A model generated the notes under the pieces. The model was not told the origin of the DNA, searched no databases, and saw only the letters and a list, made by a program, of their open reading frames with translations. 12,129 bases of DNA from Gemmataceae bacterium (GTDB taxonomy: Bacteria > Planctomycetota > Planctomycetia > Gemmatales > Gemmataceae): assembly GCA_026418875.1 (NCBI GenBank), contig JAOAAM010000751.1, positions 1 through 12,129 on the forward strand, read 5' to 3'. The position numbers and the translations under genes were made by a program. Of the stretch, positions 1-7,082 are shown in pieces; the first letter of the stretch is position 1; each line of letters begins with the position of its first letter.

Positions 1-1
1 G

Positions 2-1171
2 TACTACACGCTGATGTTGGGCACCCCGATGCCGGTGATGCAAGCTGCTCCCGTGCCAGCCGCTGCGACCACATTTGCAACCACGCCCTCAACAACCACG
101 GCCTCAACAACCACGCCCTCAACAACCACGCCCTCAACAACGACACCGCCACCAACGCCGCCCTCAACGACGAATTCGACGCCAGCGACGCCGGCGAATC
201 CCAATCCCAACTCGGCACCGACCTTGGTCTTGGGAATGGATCAAGCCAGAACTCCGCCGGCAACATCGACCACAACGTCTCCGTCATCGGCCGGACTTCG
301 CGACTGGGTGGTTGTGGCGGCCGATCGGGGCAGCGCCCCCTGGGTGTCGATGGTGGATGCGGCCAACGGGCGAGTGCAGCGACAATTCCTGGCGTATGAC
401 CGCCACTTCCGTGGCGGAGTCCGCGTCGCCGTGGCCGATGTCACCGGCGATGGCGTTGCGGACGTCATCACGGCACCCGGACCGGGAATGGCGTCGTGGA
501 TCAAGGTGTTCGACGGAGCCAATGGACGGGAAATTCGCACCTTTCTCGGCTTCCACCCGCTTTGGACCAACGGCGTCTACGTTGCCGCAGGCGATGTCAC
601 GGGTGATGGATTTGCCGACATCGTCCTCAGTTCCGATGCCCCGAGCGCTGGATTGGTACGGGTTCTCGACGGCCGTACGCTCGGCTCGGTTGGGACTTTC
701 TACGCCTACGGCGGGACTCGCTGGGGTAGCCGCGTCTGGGTCAGCGACATGAATGGCGACGGTCGCGCTGACATTGTCACGGCCCCGGTGACTCCCGTGG
801 CTGCCGACATCCGTATCTTCGACAGTTTGAGCGGCAAGTTGCTCGGCCAGCTGGCCAGCGGCGTTCCGTCCAGTCGCCTGGCAGTGGGTGATGTGACCGG
901 AGATGGTCGCGGCGAAATCATGATGTCCGATCCGGTGAGCTCCACCGTCCGCGTCGTCGGCATGGATGGTCGTGAAAAAGCTCGCATCCCCTTCGCCACC
1001 GCAGTCCCCTCTCGACTCGCCGCCAGAGACCTGAATGGCGACCGCTCAGCGGAAATCATGACCTGGACGCCGACCGCCGGAGGGAGATGGCAAATCCGCG
1101 TGATGATGGGATTGGGGATCAACCTAACCGAGATCCCGGCACCCAATCTCGCGGACAGCACCCTCGCTTAA
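2..1171 (+). CDS. FG-GAP/VCBS repeat surface protein, N-terminus missing
   Basis: The frame is open to the left edge (codons from base 2 read Y-Y-T-L before the first ATG at 14), and no ribosome site precedes that ATG, so this is most likely the C-terminal part of a longer exported protein. Counting from the ATG at 14, residues about 18-95 are a Thr/Pro/Ser-rich linker containing PSTTT repeats. Residues about 97-365 hold five units pairing a VFDG-type strand with a calcium-loop-like motif: DVTGDG at 142-147, DVTGDG at 194-199, DMNGDG at 245-250, DVTGDG at 293-298 and a decayed DLNGDR at 339-344. The spacing of about 50 residues suits an FG-GAP/VCBS beta-propeller, a fold common in planctomycete surface proteins and used in adhesion or carbohydrate contact. 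No catalytic residues are visible. The stop lies only 7 bases from the stop of the convergent acetyltransferase gene. Confidence 0.88.
   Translation, partial: YYTLMLGTPMPVMQAAPVPAAATTFATTPSTTTASTTTPSTTTPSTTTPPPTPPSTTNSTPATPANPNPNSAPTLVLGMDQARTPPATSTTTSPSSAGLRDWVVVAADRGSAPWVSMVDAANGRVQRQFLAYDRHFRGGVRVAVADVTGDGVADVITAPGPGMASWIKVFDGANGREIRTFLGFHPLWTNGVYVAAGDVTGDGFADIVLSSDAPSAGLVRVLDGRTLGSVGTFYAYGGTRWGSRVWVSDMNGDGRADIVTAPVTPVAADIRIFDSLSGKLLGQLASGVPSSRLAVGDVTGDGRGEIMMSDPVSSTVRVVGMDGREKARIPFATAVPSRLAARDLNGDRSAEIMTWTPTAGGRWQIRVMMGLGINLTEIPAPNLADSTLA
86..145 (+). repeat. 15-bp tandem repeat encoding PSTTT
   Basis: Four contiguous 15-bp units (86-100, 101-115, 116-130, 131-145) follow ccctcaacaaccacg. 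The second differs at its first base and the fourth in its last bases; a related unit lies at 161-175. Because 15 is a multiple of 3, gain or loss of units keeps the frame and only changes the length of the Thr-rich linker ahead of the FG-GAP domain. Confidence 0.9.
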
Positions 1172-1178
1172 AACGCCG

Positions 1179-1631
1179 TCAGCGGGGCGAAAGCACTTTC
1201 TCGAAGATGATCAAATTGTCGCAGCGGTCCGGATCCCAGCGGATCCCAACGATGTCGTAGTTTAATGCGATCGATAAATGCAACATGGGCCGCTGGTGGT
1301 TGTGGCACTCAAACCGGATCGAGTTGTAGTCGTGTTGGGCGGCCCAATCGTGGACGGCATCCATCAGTTGCGAGGCGATCCCCTGCCGGCGGTATTCCGG
1401 CAACACCCCGTAAAACCAGGAAAAGAAAACGTCGGGTTTCAGTTCAAAGCCCAATGAGAATCCGACCGGTTTCTCCCGGATCCGAGCGATCATTTGCAGG
1501 ACGTTGTAGCGTCCTCGGTAGCGACGAAGAAAGGACTCTTCATCGCGTGGCGGCCGAAAAATCTGGTTGTACAACTCGACGATCAGGGGTAATTCGTCCA
1601 ACCCCACGACGTCGATGGTTGCATCCGCCAC
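1179..1631 (-). CDS. GNAT-family N-acetyltransferase
   Basis: A 150-residue protein with the size and order of a single-domain GNAT enzyme, which transfers an acyl group from acyl-CoA to an amine. The acetyl-CoA pyrophosphate loop is clear: VLPEYRRQGIAS at residues 76-87, fitting (R/Q)xxGx(G/A), preceded by the beta-4 strand FFSWFYGV. The following FECHNHQRPMLHLSIALNY (108-124 and onward) fits the later helix and strand that close the fold. The substrate cannot be told. The start is GTG at 1631-1629; a GGAG at 1645-1642 lies 10 bases upstream, inside the last codons of the 203-aa gene, whose TAA is 4 bases away, so the two are probably translationally coupled. The gene is last in the minus-strand cassette. 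Downstream, a weak 4-bp hairpin followed by TTTT (minus strand) overlaps the stop; I do not count it as a firm terminator. Confidence 0.88.
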   Translation of the reverse strand: MADATIDVVGLDELPLIVELYNQIFRPPRDEESFLRRYRGRYNVLQMIARIREKPVGFSLGFELKPDVFFSWFYGVLPEYRRQGIASQLMDAVHDWAAQHDYNSIRFECHNHQRPMLHLSIALNYDIVGIRWDPDRCDNLIIFEKVLSPR

Positions 1632-1635
1632 CGAA

Positions 1636-2247
1636 TTAACGCTCCGGTCGGTACAACGAATCGATCAGTTCCTGCCAGGTCGGCACATTCCAGTCGGGCA
1701 GGGAGATTGGTTCAATCTCCTCTTCGTCGTCCTCCACCTCGCCCTCGTCGTCATCCCCCTCCACGTCGGACGGCTCGCTTTCGGGGGTGACTTCGCCGTT
1801 GAGGCTGGCGGATGCGGTTTCTGTTTCTGGAGTTGCCGCGTCGTTGGTCGGTTCGTCGACCGACGCCTCACTCTTGCGACGACGACGACGTCGGCGGCGG
1901 CGCTTTTTCTCCGGTGCCGCCGTGTCGTCGCCCGGCTCGTCGGGGACTTCTTCGGGTGCTTCACCGACCTCGACATCGCGCTCAGCCGAATCCGAATCCG
2001 CCACGGGGTAGTCACCAAGGCTTTCCTCCGCCGCCGCAGCGATGACCTCCGACGTGGTTTCGGGTGGGTGTGAATCACGGGCCGCCGCAGGCGCGGGCTC
2101 CCCTGGCGGAGGAAGCTCGTCGCTGGGGGGAGCCGCCTCGGCTTCGGGAACCGGCACGATCGTCTCGTCTGGGATTAAGCCCAGCTCAACTTGCAGCGCT
2201 CGCCAGTTCTGGAGGCGTTCCTGTTCGGACGGATCGAAAGACTTCAT
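1636..2247 (-). CDS. Acidic, disordered protein with a nine-arginine block
   Basis: I do not recognise this 203-residue protein. It has three parts. The N-terminus (1-30, MKSFDPSEQERLQNWRALQV and on) looks like a short amphipathic helix. The middle (about 31-180) is rich in Pro, Glu, Ala and Asp and is almost certainly disordered; it is interrupted at 114-125 by KK, nine consecutive Arg and K, and ends in a run dominated by Asp and Glu. The C-terminus (181-203) turns ordered-looking again: LPDWNVPTWQELIDSLYRPE. An Arg-rich block between acidic arms suggests binding to nucleic acid or another polyanion, possibly self-masked by the acidic arms; this is inference. There is no signal peptide or membrane segment, so it is probably cytoplasmic. 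It lies 62 bases after the 106-aa gene and 4 bases before the acetyltransferase gene. The frame is intact and codon use is coherent, so it is a real gene despite its low complexity. Confidence 0.8.
   Translation of the reverse strand: MKSFDPSEQERLQNWRALQVELGLIPDETIVPVPEAEAAPPSDELPPPGEPAPAAARDSHPPETTSEVIAAAAEESLGDYPVADSDSAERDVEVGEAPEEVPDEPGDDTAAPEKKRRRRRRRRRKSEASVDEPTNDAATPETETASASLNGEVTPESEPSDVEGDDDEGEVEDDEEEIEPISLPDWNVPTWQELIDSLYRPER
1642..1645 (-). promoter_or_regulatory. Shine-Dalgarno for the GTG-started acetyltransferase
   Basis: GGAG on the minus strand, 10 bases before the GTG at 1631. It overlaps the last codons of the upstream gene, which supports the GTG start and coupled translation. 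Confidence 0.5.
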
Positions 2248-2294
2248 GGCCGCGAATCACAGTGGCTCAAGGGCAACACAACGCTCTTCGAGGC

Positions 2295-2324
2295 CATTAT
2301 ATCGATCGCTCAGGCAGCTGCCAT
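2295..2324 (-). promoter_or_regulatory. Candidate internal promoter before the 203-aa gene
   Basis: On the minus strand a perfect TATAAT (2300-2295) follows ATGGCA (2324-2319, four of six to TTGACA) with an 18-base spacer. It sits at the end of the 106-aa gene and in the gap before the 203-aa gene, so the second and third genes of the cassette could have their own transcript. Pattern match only. Confidence 0.35.
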
Positions 2325-2630
2325 CAGGCCCAAGCGGGTGCTGCGGGCACGGATCTGCCCGTTCGGCCCCCAATGCAATTCGACGACGTCGTCGCCGGAC
2401 TCTGCCCCAAACGCATCGCGCAAACCTTCGAGCAGTCCCATTCCCTCGGGCAATTCGTCGCGGTAGACGATGAAGGTATCTGCTTTGCGCTCGGCATGGT
2501 CCCGGACGAACTCGGTAAGTTCCTCCGCCGGGATCAACGGACCGGGCAACGTGGGGAGCCACTCCGCCAGCATGCGGTCCATCATCTGCTCGAAGAGGGG
2601 ACGTGCAGGTAAGACGTAGAAAGTTGCCAT
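2310..2630 (-). CDS. Small conserved-looking protein of unknown function
   Basis: A 106-residue protein I cannot assign. The frame continues upstream to 2753, but the start is best placed at ATG 2630 because GGAGGA lies 6 bases ahead of it and the upstream extension is unstructured, charged sequence. The protein begins MATFYVLPARPLFEQMMDRM and has an alternating helix/strand look: a helix at about 12-26, a helix at 35-48, a strand DTFIVYRDEL at 51-60, a helix at 63-74 and a strand DVVELHWGPN at 81-90. It is probably a small soluble alpha/beta protein in the cytoplasm; there is no signal peptide or membrane segment. It is the first gene of the minus-strand cassette with the Arg-block protein and the acetyltransferase, and it is divergent from the DUF1501 gene. 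Confidence 0.75.
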   Translation of the reverse strand: MATFYVLPARPLFEQMMDRMLAEWLPTLPGPLIPAEELTEFVRDHAERKADTFIVYRDELPEGMGLLEGLRDAFGAESGDDVVELHWGPNGQIRARSTRLGLMAAA

Positions 2631-2636
2631 GTTGGT

Positions 2637-2642
2637 TCCTCC
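2637..2642 (-). promoter_or_regulatory. Strong Shine-Dalgarno deciding the start at 2630
   Basis: GGAGGA on the minus strand, 6 bases before the ATG at 2630. It is the best ribosome site in the region and argues against the longer 147-residue reading from 2753. Confidence 0.75.
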
Positions 2643-2773
2643 GGCAAGGCTATCGTCAGACCGCGGGGGGGCGGATTCGGCGAAGCCGACGGGTAGGCTC
2701 GTTTTCGTTCGACCGTGACTCGCTCTGAAAGGTGCCATCGTTACGGCTGACAAGACCCCACCGCGGAAATGAC

Positions 2774-2802
2774 TTGGAGACGGCAGGATCTTCGAGTAAG
2801 AT
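2774..2802 (+). promoter_or_regulatory. Candidate promoter for the DUF1501 gene
   Basis: TTGGAG (2774-2779) and TAAGAT (2797-2802), 17 bases apart, point towards the DUF1501 start at 2854. The match is modest (three and four of six). The -10 element falls inside the nested inverted repeat at 2781-2817. Confidence 0.3.
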
Positions 2803-2817
2803 TCTCGTAACCTGCCG
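2781..2817. repeat. Nested inverted repeat in the divergent intergenic region
   Basis: Outer arms CGGCAGG (2781-2787) and CCTGCCG (2811-2817) are exact reverse complements. Inside them CGAG (2793-2796) pairs with CTCG (2804-2807), and alternatively ATCTT (2788-2792) pairs with AAGAT (2798-2802). It lies 37 bases before the DUF1501 start and could be an operator or a 5' leader hairpin. Confidence 0.5.
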
Positions 2818-2838
2818 AATTCGTCTCACTTAACTCCG

Positions 2839-2843
2839 AAGGA
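2839..2843 (+). promoter_or_regulatory. Shine-Dalgarno for DUF1501
   Basis: AAGGA, 10 bases before the ATG at 2854. It supports this start, which also preserves the complete Tat signal. Confidence 0.55.
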
Positions 2844-2853
2844 TGCGTCGACC

Positions 2854-4296
2854 ATGACTCCCCGCCGCTGCATCACGCGCCGTGCTTTCCTCGCCGACAC
2901 GGGAATGGGGTTGACGGGTATCGCCTTGGGGGCTTTGCTCGCCCGTGAGAAGGCAACCGCCTCGACCGGTGCGGAACGGGGCACGCCGCATTTCGCCCCC
3001 CGTGCCAAGCATGTGATCTGGTTGTTCATGTGCGGCGGAGTCAGTCATGTCGAGAGCTTTGACGTCAAGCCGGATTTGAACAAATATCACGGCAAATCCA
3101 TCGACGAGACGCCCCACAAGGACGTCCTCAACCCTGCCAAGTTGAACGTGGTGGGCGGCAACCCGGCCCATGTCGCGCGGAAAGTCCTCATGGGCCTGAA
3201 CACCGGATACAAGGCTTACGGCCAATGCGGGCTGGTCGTCGCAGACTGGTGGAAACACGTCGGCCAATGTGCCGACGATCTTGCCGTCGTCCGTGGACTT
3301 TGGACCACGGACAACGACCATGGGGCACAACTGCAATTCCACACCGGCCGGCACGTCCGTGAGGGGGCGTTCCCGACTGTCGGCTCCTGGGCGGCTTATG
3401 GTCTCGCCTCGCTGAATCAAAACCTGCCCGAGTACGTCGTTCTTGGCACACCCACCGGCGATTGCTGCGGCGGGGAATGGACTTACGGAGCCGCCTACCT
3501 CGGCCCGGAGTATGCCGGCGTCCGCTTGAATGTCGACCCGAAAAATCCCCTGCCGTTCGTCTCGCCGCAGCCGTTCGGCATCTCGCCCAAGGAGCAAATC
3601 GCGCAATTCGGCTTGCTGGGGCGATTGAATCGACTGGCAGGAATCGAATATCCCGAAGATCCGGCCTTACAAGCTCGGATCAAATCGTACGAGTTGGCAT
3701 TCGGCATGCAAACCGCCGTCCCCGAAGCTATGCAGTTCGACCGGGAAACCGAGGAAACGAAAACCCTTTACGGGCTGGATCGCGACGTCACCCGACCTTT
3801 CGGCCAACTTTGCTTGGCGGCCCGCCGACTCGTGGAACGCGGGGTCCGATTCGTGCAGGTGTTCCACGGTGGCGGTGGCGGTGGCGCTTGGGATGCCCAC
3901 AGCGGCATCAAGGCCAACCACGGGCAACTTTCCGAACAAGTCGATTGGCCGATCGCCGGGCTGCTTCGTGATCTGAAGCGCCGGGGCTTGCTCGACGAAA
4001 CCATCGTCGTTTGGGGCACGGAATTCGGCCGATCGCCAGGTGCTCAGGGCGATGGGCGCGACCATCATCCTCAAGGCTTCTGTGCCTGGTTGGCCGGCGG
4101 CGGGATCAAAGGCGGCGTGCAGCACGGAGCGACCGACGAAATCGGGTTCCATGCCGTCGAGGGCCGGCATTACGTCACCGACATCCATGCCACCGTCCTG
4201 CACCTGCTCGGCCTTGATCCGCGACGGCTCGAGGTACCCGGGCGGCGGCGATTAGAAATCGACTACGGCGAACCAATCCACGAGATCATCGCCTGA
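2854..4296 (+). CDS. DUF1501 protein, Tat-exported, sulfatase-like fold
   Basis: A 480-residue member of DUF1501 (PF07394), a family greatly expanded in Planctomycetota and related to the alkaline phosphatase/sulfatase fold. The N-terminus is a twin-arginine signal: TRRAFLADTG at 8-17, then the hydrophobic stretch MGLTGIALGALLA to 30. Family motifs appear in order: VIWLFMCGGVSHVESFDVKP (54-73), a glycine-rich loop HGGGGGGAWDAH (338-349), VVWGTEFGRSPGAQGDGRDH (385-404), AGGGIKGG (414-421) and the C-terminal DIHATVLHLLGLD (443-455). The Asp and His residues in these motifs sit where metal ligands would be expected, but a reaction has not been settled for the family, so no substrate is named. 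The length is normal and both ends are complete. It is monocistronic here: divergent from the 106-aa gene and convergent (114-base gap) with the PSCyt/DUF1553 gene, its usual partner. Confidence 0.95.
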   Translation: MTPRRCITRRAFLADTGMGLTGIALGALLAREKATASTGAERGTPHFAPRAKHVIWLFMCGGVSHVESFDVKPDLNKYHGKSIDETPHKDVLNPAKLNVVGGNPAHVARKVLMGLNTGYKAYGQCGLVVADWWKHVGQCADDLAVVRGLWTTDNDHGAQLQFHTGRHVREGAFPTVGSWAAYGLASLNQNLPEYVVLGTPTGDCCGGEWTYGAAYLGPEYAGVRLNVDPKNPLPFVSPQPFGISPKEQIAQFGLLGRLNRLAGIEYPEDPALQARIKSYELAFGMQTAVPEAMQFDRETEETKTLYGLDRDVTRPFGQLCLAARRLVERGVRFVQVFHGGGGGGAWDAHSGIKANHGQLSEQVDWPIAGLLRDLKRRGLLDETIVVWGTEFGRSPGAQGDGRDHHPQGFCAWLAGGGIKGGVQHGATDEIGFHAVEGRHYVTDIHATVLHLLGLDPRRLEVPGRRRLEIDYGEPIHEIIA

Positions 4297-4410
4297 CCCA
4301 TCTTGGGCCATCGGTTCGCCCGGCTCAACCAGTTCACCAGGCCAACGGGCCGCTCCGGCCACGGATCGCCCCGACCACGGGCCTGCCTAGTCTTGAGCCG
4401 TTTGGCCAAC

Positions 4411-6858
4411 TCACGGCTTGTGGATGGCCTCGTCCAGGTTGAGCAGCACGTTCCCCACCACGGTCCAGGCGGCCAGTTCCTCGGCCCGAGCGCCATCGGG
4501 GAGTGGGCCCAGCGGTTGAGTGGCCATCTTCGCCGCCGCAGCGGGGTCCGCGGCATACCTCTGCCTCGCATCCTCGAAGAGCCGGACTAGACGCTCGACT
4601 TCAGCATCGCTGGGCGGGCGGGCGAGCACTAATCGGAAACCGAACGTCACCCGGTCCCGGACATCGCCGGAGTGGCTGGCCATGCGGCGAGCGAGTCCTT
4701 GGGCGGCCTCGATGTATACTGGGTCGTTCAACGTGACGAGGGCTTGCAGAGGCGTGTTTGTCCGGAGTCGACGAATCTGACACGCCGTCCGCTCCGGAGC
4801 GTCGAATGTGGTCATCGAGGGGTATGGGGCGTTGCGGCGAATGCGAGTGTAAATCGCCCGGCGGTAGCGGTCTTCGCCGGTACTCGGCTGCCAGTCCGTG
4901 GTGCTGCCAAAGGCAGCGGCCAAACCGAAGTTCGGCTTCGGGGGTTGGACCGGCGGGCCAAAAAGCTTCGGGCTAAGCAGACCGCCCGCCGCCAATGCCT
5001 GATCACGGATCATCTCGGCGGAGTGTCGAACCCGTGGGCCTCGGGACAGCAGACGGTTGAAGGGGTCCTTGGCGAGTTTCTCCGGCGTCACCGCGGAACT
5101 TTGCTGATACGTCGCCGAACTCACCAATAACCTCAGCATGGCCTTCGTGTCCCAACCCAAGCGAACGTACTCGGTCGCCAACCAATCGAGCAACTCGGGA
5201 TGCGACGGCAACTCGCCCTGCATACCGAATTCCTCGCTCGTCTCGACGATCCCTACGCCGAACAGTTCCTCCCACAAGCGATTGACGGCCACCCGTGCCG
5301 TGAGCGGATTCTCCGGGCTGACCAGCCAACGAGCAAACGTGAGCCGATTCATCGGTTCGCCCGGCGGCGGAGCAGGAAACACCGCGGGCAAACCCGGTTG
5401 GACCGCTTCCCCTTTCTCCAAATGATTCCCACGAATGTGGATGTGCGTCTGACGCGGCGGCCCCTCACGCAGAATCGGCGTTGTCGTCGTGATGGCTTGC
5501 AGCCGGGATTCCAATTTCTTGATCTCGACTTCCAGTTGGCCCAACTCACTTCGTGAACGTTGCTCCGCCAGCCACCGTTCCTTCAACTTCCCGTCGCGAT
5601 TGATCCAGACGAACACCCATTCAGGGACGAAGCCTCGCACCAAGCTATGGGCTTTCTCCACCTCCGCCGTGAGTTGCTGGTTGGGTCCGTCGAATCGCTG
5701 TCGAAGCTCGCGCAAGCGGGACTCAAGCTCGGCATGTTCCGACTCGAAGCCGAGCCGCGCAACGCGCAGCGTCGGGGCATCGTCCAGGGTGTTGGCGTCC
5801 TGCGTGTTGTTCCAGATTGCATAGACTTGGTAGAACTCTTTCTGCGTGATTGGATCGTACTTGTGGTTGTGGCATTGGCAGCAATTGATCGTCGTGCCCA
5901 TCCACACCTGCATCGTCGTATTCACCCGATCCACGACGGCGGCACTGCGAAACTCCTCGGGGTTGGTCCCACCCTCGGTGTTCACCAGCGTGTTGCGATG
6001 AAATCCCGTGGCGATGAGTTGCTCGGTCGTGGGTTGGGGCAGTAGGTCGCCGGCGAGCATCTCGACGGTCATCTGATCGAAGGCCAGATTTCGGTTCAAC
6101 GCGCCGATGAGCCAATCACGCCAACGCCAGATCGTGCGGTCTGGATCATTGGCATACCCTTGTGAGTCAGCGTACCGCGCGAGATCCAGCCACATCTGCG
6201 CCCAGCGTTCTCCGAAGCGCGGAGATGCCAACAGTCGATCGAGTAAACGTTCGTAGGCATCGGGACGCGGATCCTGGACGAAGCGATCCACTTCCTCGAC
6301 CGTCGGCGGCAAGCCCGTGAGGTCCAGGGTCACACGCCGGATCAACGTATATCGATCCGCGAGCGGATTCAGTTGTAAACCTGCCTGTTGCAACCGCACG
6401 ACGATGAAACGATCGATGGCGTTGTGAAAGGCGAAATCCCCTGGGGGAAGCGGAGGCAACGGAGGACGAGCGGGAGGGATATACGACCAGTGCTGGGTAT
6501 ATTTCGCACCCTGCTCGATCCAGCGGCGCAAGATTGCGACCTCTGCCTCGCTCAACCGTTTGCCCGTTTTTGGCGGAGGCATTAACGAGTCATCGTCCGC
6601 GGTGATTCGACGAATCAACTCGCTGTCGTCGGGGTGCCCGGGCACAATCGCTCGCTGACCGGATTTCAACGGTGCGGTTGCCGTTTCGTGGCGGTCCAGG
6701 CGCAAACCGGCTTTGCGGACGTCGTCGTCCGGACCATGGCATTGGAAACAACGTCCCGACAAAATGGGGCGAACATCCCTGGTGAAATCAATGCTTTGTC
6801 CCAATGAAAGCGAGGCGCAAAGCCACATCAAGCCCACAGCCAACACGCATCGAAACAT
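4411..6858 (-). CDS. PSCyt1/DUF1549/DUF1553 cytochrome-domain protein
   Basis: An 815-residue planctomycete protein with three known domains. Residues 1-22 form a signal peptide ([20 protein letters not shown]). Residues 23-118 are a PSCyt1 (PF07635) cytochrome-c-like domain with CFQCH at 37-41 for covalent haem and Met93 in SLMPPPKTG as the likely distal ligand. DUF1549 (PF07583) covers about 143-352, including [26 protein letters not shown] and a second Cxx[13 protein letters not shown] at 326-336. Residues about 370-455 look coiled-coil. DUF1553 (PF07587) runs from about 503 to the end, with [20 protein letters not shown]. Expected role: an extracytoplasmic haem protein working with a DUF1501 partner; the reaction is unknown. 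The frame extends to a TTG at 6933, but ATG 6858 is chosen because it begins the signal peptide directly and AGGGG lies 8 bases upstream. A TAAAAT (6913-6908) upstream could be a -10 but lacks a good -35. Confidence 0.95.
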   Translation of the reverse strand: MFRCVLAVGLMWLCASLSLGQSIDFTRDVRPILSGRCFQCHGPDDDVRKAGLRLDRHETATAPLKSGQRAIVPGHPDDSELIRRITADDDSLMPPPKTGKRLSEAEVAILRRWIEQGAKYTQHWSYIPPARPPLPPLPPGDFAFHNAIDRFIVVRLQQAGLQLNPLADRYTLIRRVTLDLTGLPPTVEEVDRFVQDPRPDAYERLLDRLLASPRFGERWAQMWLDLARYADSQGYANDPDRTIWRWRDWLIGALNRNLAFDQMTVEMLAGDLLPQPTTEQLIATGFHRNTLVNTEGGTNPEEFRSAAVVDRVNTTMQVWMGTTINCCQCHNHKYDPITQKEFYQVYAIWNNTQDANTLDDAPTLRVARLGFESEHAELESRLRELRQRFDGPNQQLTAEVEKAHSLVRGFVPEWVFVWINRDGKLKERWLAEQRSRSELGQLEVEIKKLESRLQAITTTTPILREGPPRQTHIHIRGNHLEKGEAVQPGLPAVFPAPPPGEPMNRLTFARWLVSPENPLTARVAVNRLWEELFGVGIVETSEEFGMQGELPSHPELLDWLATEYVRLGWDTKAMLRLLVSSATYQQSSAVTPEKLAKDPFNRLLSRGPRVRHSAEMIRDQALAAGGLLSPKLFGPPVQPPKPNFGLAAAFGSTTDWQPSTGEDRYRRAIYTRIRRNAPYPSMTTFDAPERTACQIRRLRTNTPLQALVTLNDPVYIEAAQGLARRMASHSGDVRDRVTFGFRLVLARPPSDAEVERLVRLFEDARQRYAADPAAAAKMATQPLGPLPDGARAEELAAWTVVGNVLLNLDEAIHKP

Positions 6859-7009
6859 CGGGTCTGCCCCTGGATCGAGGAGAAACGTCATCTGGCGGGT
6901 TGCCGATATTTTAGCGGGGTTCGGGAAAAGCAAGGGGAAAACTTAAAGCGTGGTGATGACATTCCCGGTTCAAGTCGATCCGTGTCGATTCCGAGCGATC
7001 CCAGAGTCG

Positions 7010-7060
7010 GTTGGGACGGGGGCCGAGTTGGGCCGGGCCGCACTCCCTTGGGTTGGGCCG
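7010..7060. repeat. Three short direct repeats, GTTGGGCCG type
   Basis: GTTGGGACG at 7010-7018 and exact GTTGGGCCG at 7027-7035 and 7052-7060. The hexamer GGGCCG occurs five times between 7020 and 7076. They fill part of the 224-base gap between the three-helix membrane gene and the PSCyt gene. They may be binding sites or simply GC-rich drift; no good hairpin plus T-tract terminator was seen here. Confidence 0.4.
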
Positions 7061-7082
7061 AACGGGCACCGGGCCGGCGATC

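Noticed and set aside
1173..1192. Minus-strand hairpin CGCC/GGCG followed by TTTT after the acetyltransferase gene
   Set aside because: A 4-bp stem with an 8-base loop is too weak to call as a terminator.
1567..2073. Long plus-strand frames opposite the Arg-block and acetyltransferase genes
   Set aside because: They are antisense shadows of low-complexity GC-rich coding sequence; no ribosome site or sensible protein composition.
2677..2689. TCGGC-GAA-GCCGA hairpin ahead of the 106-aa gene
   Set aside because: A 5-bp stem of common GC-rich words; no alternative pairing or conserved riboswitch-like layout is visible.
2631..2753. N-terminal extension of the 106-aa gene up to an ATG at 2753
   Set aside because: A strong GGAGGA site sits 6 bases before ATG 2630, and the extension is unstructured and has no ribosome site of its own.
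4348..4360. Hairpin GGCCG-CTC-CGGCC between the convergent genes as a terminator
   Set aside because: The stem is only 5 bp and neither strand has a T-tract after it; GC-rich DNA gives such stems by chance.
6859..6933. Longer start (TTG at 6933 or ATG 6891) for the PSCyt protein
   Set aside because: Both lack a ribosome site and would put polar residues ahead of the signal peptide that begins neatly at 6858.
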